The translations under genes were made by a program, and so were the position numbers. From a virus, in the IMG/VR virus record IMGVR_UViG_3300031521_000199, positions 1 through 36,469 of that record: 36,469 nt of DNA. One strand, 5' to 3'. Below the pieces are notes generated by a model. It searched no databases. It worked only from the letters and a program-made list of their open reading frames with translations, and was not told the origin of the DNA. The number at the start of each line of letters is the position of its first letter. Position 1 is the first letter of the stretch. Of this stretch, positions 1 to 7,644 are shown piece by piece.

Positions 1-3
1 AAA

Positions 4-29
4 AAAAAGGTTTCCGAAGAAACCTTTTT
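4..29 (-). terminator. Rho-independent terminator with UUCG loop
   Basis: An 11-bp inverted repeat closes on a CGAA loop, which reads TTCG on the minus strand with a C-G closing pair, the classic stable tetraloop. It is followed by a T run on the minus strand. It lies just after the capsid gene stop and would end the leftward head-gene transcript. Confidence 0.85.
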
Positions 30-46
30 AGAATAGATATTAACTA

Positions 47-1699
47 TTAGATTAATACACCGTTAGTATCAGTAACGTGGATTGCTAAGAATTGTTTTTC
101 TGGGAAGAAACCAATATCAGCAACTGCATATCTTGAACGAATCATCATTCTTGGTGCCCATGTTGCTTCTGAAATAAGACTGATTGATTGAGCCATTAAG
201 TAAGGTAAGAATAATAAACCTGGTTGGTCTACTGAATTCTTTCTTCCTAAGAATACTCTGTTATCATCCCATCTCATATAAGGGTCAACATAAAGTGTCA
301 TTGCACCAATTTTACCAACTGGATATAATTGACCGTTTGTGTTTAAGTTAGAACCACCAGGGATAGTAGAAAGAACGTAAGTTGCAGTGTCTTGAAGAAC
401 AGATGCGATATTACCGTTAGTTACTATGTATTGTGCTGGTCCAACACGACCTTCATTTGCGATATAGTTAGAACCATTATTTACTTTAGAAATAAGTTTT
501 CTTTGTAATGAGTGAGTTGTTTCACCACCTGGAACCCAAGCACTTGCTAAATAAGAATCAACGTTGAAGTCAAATTTAGAAATTGTACCAACTTTAGGAA
601 CTGTGTAAGATGCACGATTCTTTTCAGCTAATTCTTTTACTTTTTCTACGATTTCCTTAGAAATGTTTTGAGAAAGTTCGTTAATTAAAACTGATTCTAA
701 TTTTTGAACAATGTCCATACCTGTTGAAGCCTTGATATCTTCAATTTCAGTTCTTTTAAGAGCTGATGTGATTTCGATGTCACCGACTTGAATAGTTTTG
801 GTGAAAACGTTTGGTCCGATTTGACCTGGGTAAGTCATTTCGTCTTGTGCTCTGTTCATACCTGAATATAAATTCCAACCTGCTGAGAAACCAGGAATAT
901 GGTCTTCCATCAATGAAACTAATTCAATAGAAACACCTGTGATAGTTGTACCTGATAAAGCTGTGTGAATTGTTTGACCTTCTAACAATGTTACCATTGA
1001 ACCTGTTGGACCAAAAGTATTTTTAGCTGAATCATAATTTGAATAACGACCAACTTCTACTGCTTGTCTAAAAATTCTAAACATTGGAAGACCATCAATT
1101 CTTGAGAAACCTAAGAATTCCAAAACACCTGTTTTCAATGTTGGTGCATTCAAGAAATCTGTGATAGAACCAGTGAAATCAACGAAAGTTCTTTTGTCTA
1201 ACCCACCAACTCTTTCAGTGATGAACAAGTTAGCTAATTGTGCTTTAAGGGCTGTTTGTAATGCTACGTTATTAGAAGCACTAAGTTTAAATACCAATGG
1301 TCTATCTTCTGATTCATCATTGTTATCATCATAACGGAAATCAACGAACAATAAATCTACTTTTGGAGAAGCAGCAGGTTTAACAGCTACTAAGTCCAAA
1401 CCAATTGTTTGTGCGGCAATTTTCATTGATACTGGTAAAAGGTTTTGACCTATATCACCTGAACCTGGAGTTGCATCAGTTGCCCAAAGAGCACCAGGTG
1501 TTTGTGATGGTTGCGGTGAAAACACTGGTCCCATACCTTGAACGTTACCTAAAGTAGCGTAAGATACATTTTCATTCATTGCGTGTAATTCAGCATATTC
1601 TGCCATCCAACCTTTCTTTTCTTCATCTTGTACGTAAAGATGTTCAAGAATAGGATTCCATTTTTTTATCGCTTTCGCTTTGTCTACTTGAAAATTCAT
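47..1699 (-). CDS. gp23: Major capsid protein, T4 gp23-like
   Basis: Main shell protein that assembles as hexamers around the scaffold. The 550-residue length suits the gp23 family (T4 about 520). The N-terminus carries KKWNPILE (residues 12-19), matching the NKWKPLLE segment of T4 gp23. The C-terminal third has family-like runs such as VGKIGAMTLYVDPYMRWDDN, PGLLFLPYLMAQ and a final RMMIRSRYAVADIGFFPE. In T4 the protease removes about 65 N-terminal residues; here a comparable site could be MNE|N at residue 43, before NVSYATLGNVQG (inference). The start is an ATG preceded by an A-rich leader with no Shine-Dalgarno site, 45 bases from a TATATATA motif. It is the last gene of the leftward head cluster and is followed by a strong terminator. 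G+C is somewhat higher than in its neighbours, as expected of a highly expressed gene. Confidence 0.93.
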   Translation of the reverse strand: MNFQVDKAKAIKKWNPILEHLYVQDEEKKGWMAEYAELHAMNENVSYATLGNVQGMGPVFSPQPSQTPGALWATDATPGSGDIGQNLLPVSMKIAAQTIGLDLVAVKPAASPKVDLLFVDFRYDDNNDESEDRPLVFKLSASNNVALQTALKAQLANLFITERVGGLDKRTFVDFTGSITDFLNAPTLKTGVLEFLGFSRIDGLPMFRIFRQAVEVGRYSNYDSAKNTFGPTGSMVTLLEGQTIHTALSGTTITGVSIELVSLMEDHIPGFSAGWNLYSGMNRAQDEMTYPGQIGPNVFTKTIQVGDIEITSALKRTEIEDIKASTGMDIVQKLESVLINELSQNISKEIVEKVKELAEKNRASYTVPKVGTISKFDFNVDSYLASAWVPGGETTHSLQRKLISKVNNGSNYIANEGRVGPAQYIVTNGNIASVLQDTATYVLSTIPGGSNLNTNGQLYPVGKIGAMTLYVDPYMRWDDNRVFLGRKNSVDQPGLLFLPYLMAQSISLISEATWAPRMMIRSRYAVADIGFFPEKQFLAIHVTDTNGVLI

Positions 1700-1743
1700 A
1701 TTATTTATTTAATTTTTTAGACATTTAAGTCTTTTTAATAACT

Positions 1744-1751
1744 TATATATA
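1744..1751 (-). promoter_or_regulatory. Putative late promoter of the capsid gene
   Basis: TATATATA lies 45 bases upstream of the capsid ATG. The same core recurs upstream of the protease, peptidase, portal, receiver, fibre and resolvase genes. It resembles the T4 late element TATAAATA, and a gp55-like sigma is encoded in this window. The background is very AT-rich, so individual sites are uncertain. Confidence 0.4.
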
Positions 1752-1804
1752 TTTTTAAAAAATGTCACTTTTTGCCACTTTTAACAATATATTAAAAAGT
1801 TATT

Positions 1805-4306
1805 TTAGTTTAAGTTTTTAAATATATCTAAATATCTATCTACCTGATTTTCAGATAATTTGCTATCATTGATATAGTTAATGTTTTCTTTAATAAGGGT
1901 TCTTTTAGTATCTGAATACTTGTCTAAACCTCTACTATTCCAAAATGATTCCATCTTGGCACTTGAACCAATTAAATTAGGATAAAATTTAGCTGATGTT
2001 AAGATACTTTTCTTAACTGTGTCATTTAAACCATTCCATACTTCAACTAATTCGTCTGGTATTGCTTCAATTAATACATCTTCTGGTGATTTAGTCTTGT
2101 TTGCTGACAAAGATTCCCTTATAATATTAAGAACCTCTTTTTCTGATGTATAGTTACTTTCGTTTATTGTAACGTTTACTCTTTCTTTATCTTCTAAAGA
2201 TAAACTATTCCAAAGTGTTTTGTTATTTTCACTTAAAAATAATAAGAAATGTGGTGTGTTTTGTTCTGCTGCTTTACGTTTTTTAGCTTCTGATATAAGA
2301 TTTGTAATTGTATCTTTAATTTTTACTTCTTGTTCGTTTAATTTATCGCTAACCATAATTACACATGATTCATGTACTTGAATTTCGTGTCCTTGTGCTT
2401 GTGATTGACCTTGTGCTTGACCTTGTACTTGTCCTTGGATTTGTCCTTGGATTTGACCTTGTCCTTGTCCTTGTGCTTGACCTTGTGCTTGACCTTGGAT
2501 TTGACCTTGTGCTTGTCCTTGTGCTTGACCTTGTGCTTGACCTTGTGCTTGACTTGGTGTTAAATCTTCAACTTTTACGATAATAAAACCATCTTGTGTG
2601 TTATATGAAATAACTTCACCTGATTGTTCTTGACCATCAAGATTAAATGTGATTTCTTTACCTGGTAAAATATCTAAATTATCTTGTGAAGATGTCATTT
2701 GTGCTTCTGGTTGTATTTGTGAGATTGGTTCTAATTCATCTTGAATTTCACCTTGTCCTTGAATTTCATCTTGTCCTTGAATTGGTTCAGGATATACTTC
2801 TTCTTCTTCTTCTTCATCATCTTCGATGTCTTGAATTTCGTTTGGTAAATCTTGGTCATTCATTGGTGGGAATTCATCTTCGTCTTTATAGAAATCATCA
2901 ACGTTTGTAACTTTTAAGTCAGAAACTCTTTGGTCATCAAACATATCATTTTCATTTACTTTTCCTGTGTTAACAGCATCAATAGTTTTATCTAAACTTT
3001 CAGCAATATATTTAGAATATGCTTGGGTATCTGATAAGTTTTCAGCAATGTATTCTGAATATTGAATATTGTTATCCAAATGTTCAGCTAAGTATTCTGA
3101 ATATTGAATATTGTTATCCAAATGTTCAGCTAAGTATTCTGCATATTGTATATTATTATCAACGTTTTCAGCAACATATTCTGAATATTTAATTGAGTTG
3201 TCTACATATTCCGATAATGCTTCAACATTTGAAATATTAAATTCAGTATGTTCAGCAATGTATTCTGCGTAATCAATTGATTTATCAAGATTTTCAGCTA
3301 AGTATTCAGAAAATTTAATTGATTTATCAAGATTTTCAGCGATGTATTCAGCGAAGTTGATAGATTTATCTAAACTTTCAGCGATATATTCACTATAATT
3401 GATATTTTTTTCTAAATTTTCAGCTAAGTAATCATTATGTTCAATGATTTTATCAGTTTTTTCTTTCAATTCTTTATTTTCATTAACTACAATTTGAATT
3501 GTATCAGCTAAGTAATCTAAGTATTTAGACATTTTAGTGTAGTTTTCTTGCAATGATTCATAGTATTCAGATAGCTTTAAAAATCTTTCAGGGTCATTTC
3601 CTGTTTTAAGTGCATTACTTATTTCTTCTTTTACTTTAGTAATTTCACCTGTTAGATAATCTGAATATTCAACCAATTGACCATTTGTTACATGTTCATC
3701 ATTTTTATTCATTTCTAATAGTTCATTCATTTTTGACTCATCGGACATATCAAATATCCTAAAGTTAGCTGATTCATTAAATCCTAATGATTCATTTAAT
3801 ATTTTAACATTCATTCGTGTTGATGCGAAACCTGGATCGGCAACAGCATCATACGTAAATAATTTCTTAACTGTAACAGTTCCATTAGATTCAGTTACAC
3901 CAGCGGCACGTGAAGAGACAAAAATAGGACATCCATCAAGGATAAGTGCTTTCGCTTCTTTTCCATAATGTGTGTTTAATAAACGAATAGAACCATCTAC
4001 TCTGTTTGCTGATTCATTAAAGGTAAGGTTTTCCAAAATATGAGAAACTCTTCCTAATGCTGTATCAAAAACATCGGGGTGGTCAAATTCACCATAAACA
4101 CCTAATGTGCTCATTCTTTCTTGAAGGTCTTGTAAATGTGGTAAGAATTTATCTTTAGTATAAACTCTATCATTTCTATTTTTTACATCAAATTCGGTAA
4201 AAATTCCTTCAAGGATTATTTTATCACTTTTAATTGCTGATGCACTTTCATTGAGTTTTAATCCATTAAAACTGTGTTCAATTACAAGTACGGGTTTAAT
4301 TTCCAT
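1805..4306 (-). CDS. gp21: Prohead protease-scaffold fusion, gp21-like N-terminus
   Basis: Probably both the head maturation protease and the prohead core. Residues 1-165 are gp21/herpes-assemblin-like: GVYGEFDHPD gives the catalytic His76 and CPIFVSSRAAG gives the catalytic Ser131/132, followed by TYDAVADPGF. Residues 200-300 are helical. Residues 302-443 hold about nine 14-residue units of the form YxEYxAExLDxxI, probably a long coiled coil. Residues 475-540 are strongly acidic. Residues 545-582 look like half of an SH3-like barrel and are followed by a Gln-Gly repeat (585-639). Residues 640-833 are a helical C-terminal domain. T4 encodes protease (gp21) and scaffold (gp22) separately. Hydrophobic-Asn-Glu sites (LNE|S at 20, FNE|S at 98, LNE|S at 172, others later) fit the T4 (L/I)-x-E cleavage rule loosely, so the protein may cut itself apart. 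It lies directly upstream of the capsid gene, as gp21/gp22 do in T4. Confidence 0.85.
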   Translation of the reverse strand: MEIKPVLVIEHSFNGLKLNESASAIKSDKIILEGIFTEFDVKNRNDRVYTKDKFLPHLQDLQERMSTLGVYGEFDHPDVFDTALGRVSHILENLTFNESANRVDGSIRLLNTHYGKEAKALILDGCPIFVSSRAAGVTESNGTVTVKKLFTYDAVADPGFASTRMNVKILNESLGFNESANFRIFDMSDESKMNELLEMNKNDEHVTNGQLVEYSDYLTGEITKVKEEISNALKTGNDPERFLKLSEYYESLQENYTKMSKYLDYLADTIQIVVNENKELKEKTDKIIEHNDYLAENLEKNINYSEYIAESLDKSINFAEYIAENLDKSIKFSEYLAENLDKSIDYAEYIAEHTEFNISNVEALSEYVDNSIKYSEYVAENVDNNIQYAEYLAEHLDNNIQYSEYLAEHLDNNIQYSEYIAENLSDTQAYSKYIAESLDKTIDAVNTGKVNENDMFDDQRVSDLKVTNVDDFYKDEDEFPPMNDQDLPNEIQDIEDDEEEEEEVYPEPIQGQDEIQGQGEIQDELEPISQIQPEAQMTSSQDNLDILPGKEITFNLDGQEQSGEVISYNTQDGFIIVKVEDLTPSQAQGQAQGQAQGQAQGQIQGQAQGQAQGQGQGQIQGQIQGQVQGQAQGQSQAQGHEIQVHESCVIMVSDKLNEQEVKIKDTITNLISEAKKRKAAEQNTPHFLLFLSENNKTLWNSLSLEDKERVNVTINESNYTSEKEVLNIIRESLSANKTKSPEDVLIEAIPDELVEVWNGLNDTVKKSILTSAKFYPNLIGSSAKMESFWNSRGLDKYSDTKRTLIKENINYINDSKLSENQVDRYLDIFKNLN
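2390..2554 (-). repeat. Gln-Gly-coding minisatellite in the scaffold gene
   Basis: About 55 codons read (Q/A/I/V)QGQ over and over, giving near-perfect 6- and 12-base DNA repeats built on complements of TTGACC, TTGTCC and TTGTGC. Such a tract is prone to slippage and probably varies in length between relatives. It encodes a flexible linker that interrupts an otherwise SH3-like domain. Confidence 0.8.
2978..3403 (-). repeat. 14-residue coiled-coil repeats in the scaffold gene
   Basis: About nine 42-base units encode YxEYxAExLDxxI (for example SEYLAEHLDNNIQY twice in succession). A fourteen-residue period equals two heptads, so a long rod-like coiled coil is likely, fitting a prohead core protein. 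Two neighbouring units near 3060-3130 are almost identical in DNA, which suggests recent duplication. Confidence 0.75.
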
Positions 4307-4341
4307 TTTTATTGTGATTATATTTTTAAGTTATTTATTAA

Positions 4342-4348
4342 TATATAT
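4342..4348 (-). promoter_or_regulatory. Putative late promoter of the protease gene
   Basis: A TATATAT core in an AT-rich leader about 36 bases upstream of the protease-scaffold ATG. A second similar core lies near 4415-4425. It is supported only by recurrence of the motif before late genes. Confidence 0.3.
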
Positions 4349-4467
4349 TTAATAAAAATACCCTATTTTTTCCATTTTTAAAAAAAAGTGATTAATACAA
4401 CTTTTTTGTTATTTTATATATATTAAAACAATTAAGTTCAAAAATTAACTTTTAAATATTTCCACAA

Positions 4468-4499
4468 AAAAAAGGAAGAACGTTAATTCTTCCTTTTTT
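4468..4499 (-). terminator. Rho-independent terminator after the peptidase gene
   Basis: A 13-bp inverted repeat (GGAAGAA/TTCTTCC extended by A and T runs) encloses a 6-base loop. A and T tracts on both sides allow it to work in either direction, but only the leftward peptidase gene ends here. The rest of the 4307-4467 gap is AT-rich with TATATA motifs and no gene. Confidence 0.75.
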
Positions 4500-4516
4500 A
4501 TTATTTTAAAATGTTA

Positions 4517-6538
4517 TTATTCTTCTAATATAGATTTTATATCTTCACTGTTTTTTATTAACCAATTTAAAAAATTCATATAATTTATAACACTTGGTTT
4601 ATTTTTTCTTTTATCTTCATATCCACCACCATCAATCCAAGCTGTTATTGTAGCTTTATATTTTTCACCATCAGAAACTAATTTTATTATATCTTTATCT
4701 ATAACTTGTTCAATAAAATGAAAAACATTTTGGGGGAATTTATTTATAGCAATATCACTAAATATAGAATTTTGTTCTTTAGTAAATCCTACACCACCTA
4801 TACCATAAGAAAGTGTTTGTTTATTCTTTTGGTCTTTATCATATTCTCGTTTAATTTTTTCACATTTTGACCAATTAAAAAATATCCAATCAACTAATTC
4901 ATCGGGGTTAATACCACCTTTTTTAGCGTAGTCTACTTTTACACCTTCGTCATACATTCTTTTATCAACTTCCATCCATTCTGTGTTATTAATACCATCT
5001 TCTCTTTCTGATATAATAGTAAGTATTTTACTTAACACATCAGGGTTATTAGTTACAAATTCACTAAATGTTTTATCTTGATTTTTATCAAAATATATTT
5101 CAGTTTCATCATCTTCTTCTTTCCTAACAACTTTTTTATCATCAGCATTTAAAATAGCATCTAAATGTCTTGTGTCATCAGGTTCAGAATTAAAAGTAAT
5201 ATAACTTTCAAATGTATTAATATTACCAATAAAGTCGTAAGATCTTAACGTTTGGTCTTCTGACATATAAATATCATAATCTACTATTTTTATAGCAAAA
5301 AATTCTTGTGATGTATAATTTTGAAAATACATTTCATCACCTTCTGCAAAATCATCGGGGTTTAAACATTCATAACCAAGTTCATAAAGTAAAGAAGTTG
5401 CATAAACAAATACTTCGTTCATGGTTTTATATTTTTTCACAAATTTATCACCATAATCATCAAACTTTTTAGTTATCTCACGATTTCCACTATTATAATA
5501 ATCCCTATCATAATCCCTATCCCAAGAATTTTTGGTATCAAAATTATATCTTCCGATAGATTTAACTTCGGTTGGATCTCTTTTAACTGGTAATTTTTCC
5601 CAATTTATATTAAGACATGCTTGTACTAATTTTTCTAAGTGTGCTATATCCTGTTCTTCGTGAAAAGTATGTTCATCTTTATAACCTACTGATATATTTG
5701 TACATTCGGGTATCAAATCCATAAAAACACCAGAATCACACCACATACCCGTTGGGTCTTCGTCATAATTCAAACCATTCTTTTTAAATTCATCAACTAA
5801 TGTACCCGCAAATTCATCAGAACAACAAAACGAATACATTTGTTGGGTAATAACTGATGTCGTACCACGTCTATCAAATGCTACACATTTTTCATACGTC
5901 TTAAATATGTCTTCATATGTTTTTAATGCTTGTTTAGAACCCCATGTACCAGTTGGTGATGTAACACCTTCTTCACCTCTGAAAAAGTAATAAAGTCCAG
6001 GTATACCAGCATTTATCATATAAATCATTATTACAATACCTGCTTTATCATCACCACCTAAAGTTGTACTACCATCTGTTTTAATTATATCACCATCAAT
6101 AACATGAAAAACTTGTTTATATTCATAACAATATGTATCCATGTGTCCACAAAACATTGTTTTACTTTCACCAACTTTAATAAAATAATTACCGTGTACA
6201 TCTGTTTTCATACCTTTTGGAAAAAGATGAACTAATGTTTGTTCATAATCAAAAGGTATTTGCATTTTTGTTAAGTTAAGAAACAACTGTTTAACGCTTC
6301 CATCCAATGTATAATCAATGTCAGATTTAGATTGTTTTCTAACATTCCTATTTATAACAGTGGTAGCTTGTTTTTCTTTTATTTTATCTATCTTTGCGTT
6401 AGTCATCAGTTGTTTATTATTTTTATTTTGATTATTTTTATAATTATCTTCTTCCCAATATCTCACCTCATTTTTTTCTTTATTTCTTTGATTTATTTCA
6501 TAAATGCTGGGTGAACTCCAATTACCGTATTCGTTCAT
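4517..6538 (-). CDS. M20/M42-like zinc metallopeptidase with extra C-terminal region
   Basis: Probably a co-catalytic zinc amino- or carboxypeptidase-type hydrolase; the substrate is unknown. The peptidase core spans about residues 80-310 and shows every expected metal or catalytic motif in order: CGHMDT (His132, Asp134), TTLGGDDKAG (Asp163/164), RGEEGVTS (Glu189/190, general base plus ligand), AFDRRG (Asp222) and DEHTFHEE (His290 or His293). The TTLGGDDKAG and HMDT motifs are closest to peptidase T-like members. An Asn/Lys-rich, low-complexity N-terminus (1-75) precedes the core. About 360 further residues are not recognised. The M20 dimerisation lid seems to be absent. It sits between the protease-scaffold and portal genes, a place where T4 has small core genes. 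It has a host-type promoter and a TATATA motif upstream, so it could be made both early and late. A role in virion maturation or host peptide turnover is inference. Confidence 0.75.
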   Translation of the reverse strand: MNEYGNWSSPSIYEINQRNKEKNEVRYWEEDNYKNNQNKNNKQLMTNAKIDKIKEKQATTVINRNVRKQSKSDIDYTLDGSVKQLFLNLTKMQIPFDYEQTLVHLFPKGMKTDVHGNYFIKVGESKTMFCGHMDTYCYEYKQVFHVIDGDIIKTDGSTTLGGDDKAGIVIMIYMINAGIPGLYYFFRGEEGVTSPTGTWGSKQALKTYEDIFKTYEKCVAFDRRGTTSVITQQMYSFCCSDEFAGTLVDEFKKNGLNYDEDPTGMWCDSGVFMDLIPECTNISVGYKDEHTFHEEQDIAHLEKLVQACLNINWEKLPVKRDPTEVKSIGRYNFDTKNSWDRDYDRDYYNSGNREITKKFDDYGDKFVKKYKTMNEVFVYATSLLYELGYECLNPDDFAEGDEMYFQNYTSQEFFAIKIVDYDIYMSEDQTLRSYDFIGNINTFESYITFNSEPDDTRHLDAILNADDKKVVRKEEDDETEIYFDKNQDKTFSEFVTNNPDVLSKILTIISEREDGINNTEWMEVDKRMYDEGVKVDYAKKGGINPDELVDWIFFNWSKCEKIKREYDKDQKNKQTLSYGIGGVGFTKEQNSIFSDIAINKFPQNVFHFIEQVIDKDIIKLVSDGEKYKATITAWIDGGGYEDKRKNKPSVINYMNFLNWLIKNSEDIKSILEE

Positions 6539-6566
6539 ATTGTATTTTTATTTGAATATTTGTATT

Positions 6567-6573
6567 ATATATA
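6567..6573 (-). promoter_or_regulatory. Putative late promoter of the peptidase gene
   Basis: An ATATATA core in the minus-strand context TTTTTATATATAATACAA, about 30 bases before the peptidase ATG. It matches the form seen before the portal gene (TTTTTTATATATAATAAA). Confidence 0.4.
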
Positions 6574-6617
6574 AAAATTGTAATTAAAGTATTTAACTTT
6601 ATAGGTATATTTAAAGA

Positions 6618-6648
6618 CAAAGGTACGAAAAAATAATGAATAAACCAA
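6618..6648 (-). promoter_or_regulatory. Bacteroidetes-type promoter facing left
   Basis: The minus strand shows TTG (6648-6646), a 20-base spacer, then TACCTTTG (6625-6618), matching TTG-N19/20-TAnnTTTG recognised by the Bacteroidetes primary sigma factor. It lies 80 bases upstream of the metallopeptidase ATG and would allow host-driven early transcription of that gene. Confidence 0.55.
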
Positions 6649-6667
6649 ATGAATACTGACAAATATA

Positions 6668-6699
6668 ATATTTATTGTAAATATTTATTGTAAATATTT
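6668..6699. repeat. 13-bp tandem direct repeat in the divergent promoter region
   Basis: ATATTTATTGTAA occurs twice head to tail (6668-6680, 6681-6693) with a partial third copy running into the -33 TTG of the rightward promoter. Its position between two divergent host-type promoters suggests an operator, though chance in AT-rich DNA is possible. Confidence 0.4.
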
Positions 6700-6728
6700 T
6701 GATAATTCAATAAATTGTTGTATCTTTG
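6699..6728 (+). promoter_or_regulatory. Bacteroidetes-type promoter of the HAD gene
   Basis: TTG (6699-6701), exactly 19 bases, then TATCTTTG (6721-6728): a full match to the Bacteroidetes consensus TTG-N19-TAnnTTTG. The ATG of the HAD-like gene follows 25 bases downstream with an AT-rich leader and no Shine-Dalgarno site. This is the clearest host-type promoter in the window. Confidence 0.75.
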
Positions 6729-6752
6729 TACATTATAATATAATAAATAATT

Positions 6753-7604
6753 ATGAATATAAAAAATGATGGGAATAAATATTTAATATTTTATCTTTTC
6801 GATTGGGATGAAAATGTATTAAATATGTCAACTAATGTTAAATTAGACCACTTAGTTAATGGTGAATGGGTTATTGAAAGTATTAGTACAGAATTATTTA
6901 CAAAACTTAGACATAATGTTGTAGAATATTATGCTGGTAGATATTCTGAATGGAGATTTGCAAATAATAATTCAGAAATAACATATAGTGAATTTAGAGA
7001 TAGTGGTGTTAGGGGTGATAATGCATTTTTAGAAGATTCTATTTATGCAATAACAACAAAGAATTTTGGACCAGTATGGTATGATTTTATAGAATGTTTA
7101 ATTAAAGGTTCTTTATTTGGTATTATAACTGCAAGAGGACATGAACCATCATCAATTCGTAAAACAGTTAAATGGATAATATATAATCAATTATCAGCAG
7201 AACAGTTTTCGCTAATGGTTAATAATCTGAAAGGATTTAAGAAAATGTTTGGTGAAAATTATCAAGAATTAAGTGATGATGAAATTATTTATAATTATTT
7301 AGAATCATGCGAATTCGCTGGTATATCTTCATCATGGTTTGCTAATAAATATAATACGGAAGCAGCACGTGGAACACCATCACCTGAACAATTTAAAATC
7401 ATGGTAGTAAAAGATTTTATAATTAAAATAAATCGTTATGCTGAAAAATTAAATAAAAAAGTTAAAATTGGATTCTCTGATGATGATATTGCTAATATCA
7501 CAACTGTGCGTGATTATATTAAATATAAATTATCAGTAGATTTTCCTAATATAGAATTTCACATTTATCATACATTTAAAGATGGTAAATATAAATTAGA
7601 TTAA
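6753..7604 (+). CDS. HAD-superfamily phosphatase-like protein
   Basis: Probably a phosphatase using an aspartyl-phosphate intermediate. HAD motif I is FYLFDWDENVLNM (nucleophile Asp17, acid/base Asp19), motif II is FGIITARGHEP (Thr126), and a motif III/IV region is KKVKIGFSDDDIAN (Lys235/236, Asp243-245). A large helical cap is inserted between motif II and the C-terminal motifs (about 135-230). The substrate cannot be told; phage HAD proteins of this type act on nucleotides or polynucleotide 3' ends (family knowledge). It is one of few plus-strand genes, lying alone between minus-strand peptidase and portal genes. It has its own host-type promoter and a shared bidirectional terminator, so it is probably expressed early and separately from the head genes. 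Confidence 0.75.
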   Translation: MNIKNDGNKYLIFYLFDWDENVLNMSTNVKLDHLVNGEWVIESISTELFTKLRHNVVEYYAGRYSEWRFANNNSEITYSEFRDSGVRGDNAFLEDSIYAITTKNFGPVWYDFIECLIKGSLFGIITARGHEPSSIRKTVKWIIYNQLSAEQFSLMVNNLKGFKKMFGENYQELSDDEIIYNYLESCEFAGISSSWFANKYNTEAARGTPSPEQFKIMVVKDFIIKINRYAEKLNKKVKIGFSDDDIANITTVRDYIKYKLSVDFPNIEFHIYHTFKDGKYKLD

Positions 7605-7605
7605 A

Positions 7606-7642
7606 AAAAATCCCTTCTTAAAATTATTAAGAAGGGATTTTT
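7606..7642. terminator. Bidirectional terminator between HAD and portal genes
   Basis: A perfect 16-bp inverted repeat (AAAAATCCCTTCTTAA and its complement) with a 5-base loop is flanked by A on one side and T on the other. It serves the convergent ends of the rightward HAD gene and the leftward portal gene. Confidence 0.9.
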
Positions 7643-7644
7643 AA

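Noticed and set aside
2365-2910. Plus-strand ORFs rich in Leu and Val (2365-2583, 2686-2910)
   Set aside because: They are antisense to the Gln-Gly and acidic repeats of the protease-scaffold gene and have hydrophobic low-complexity products.
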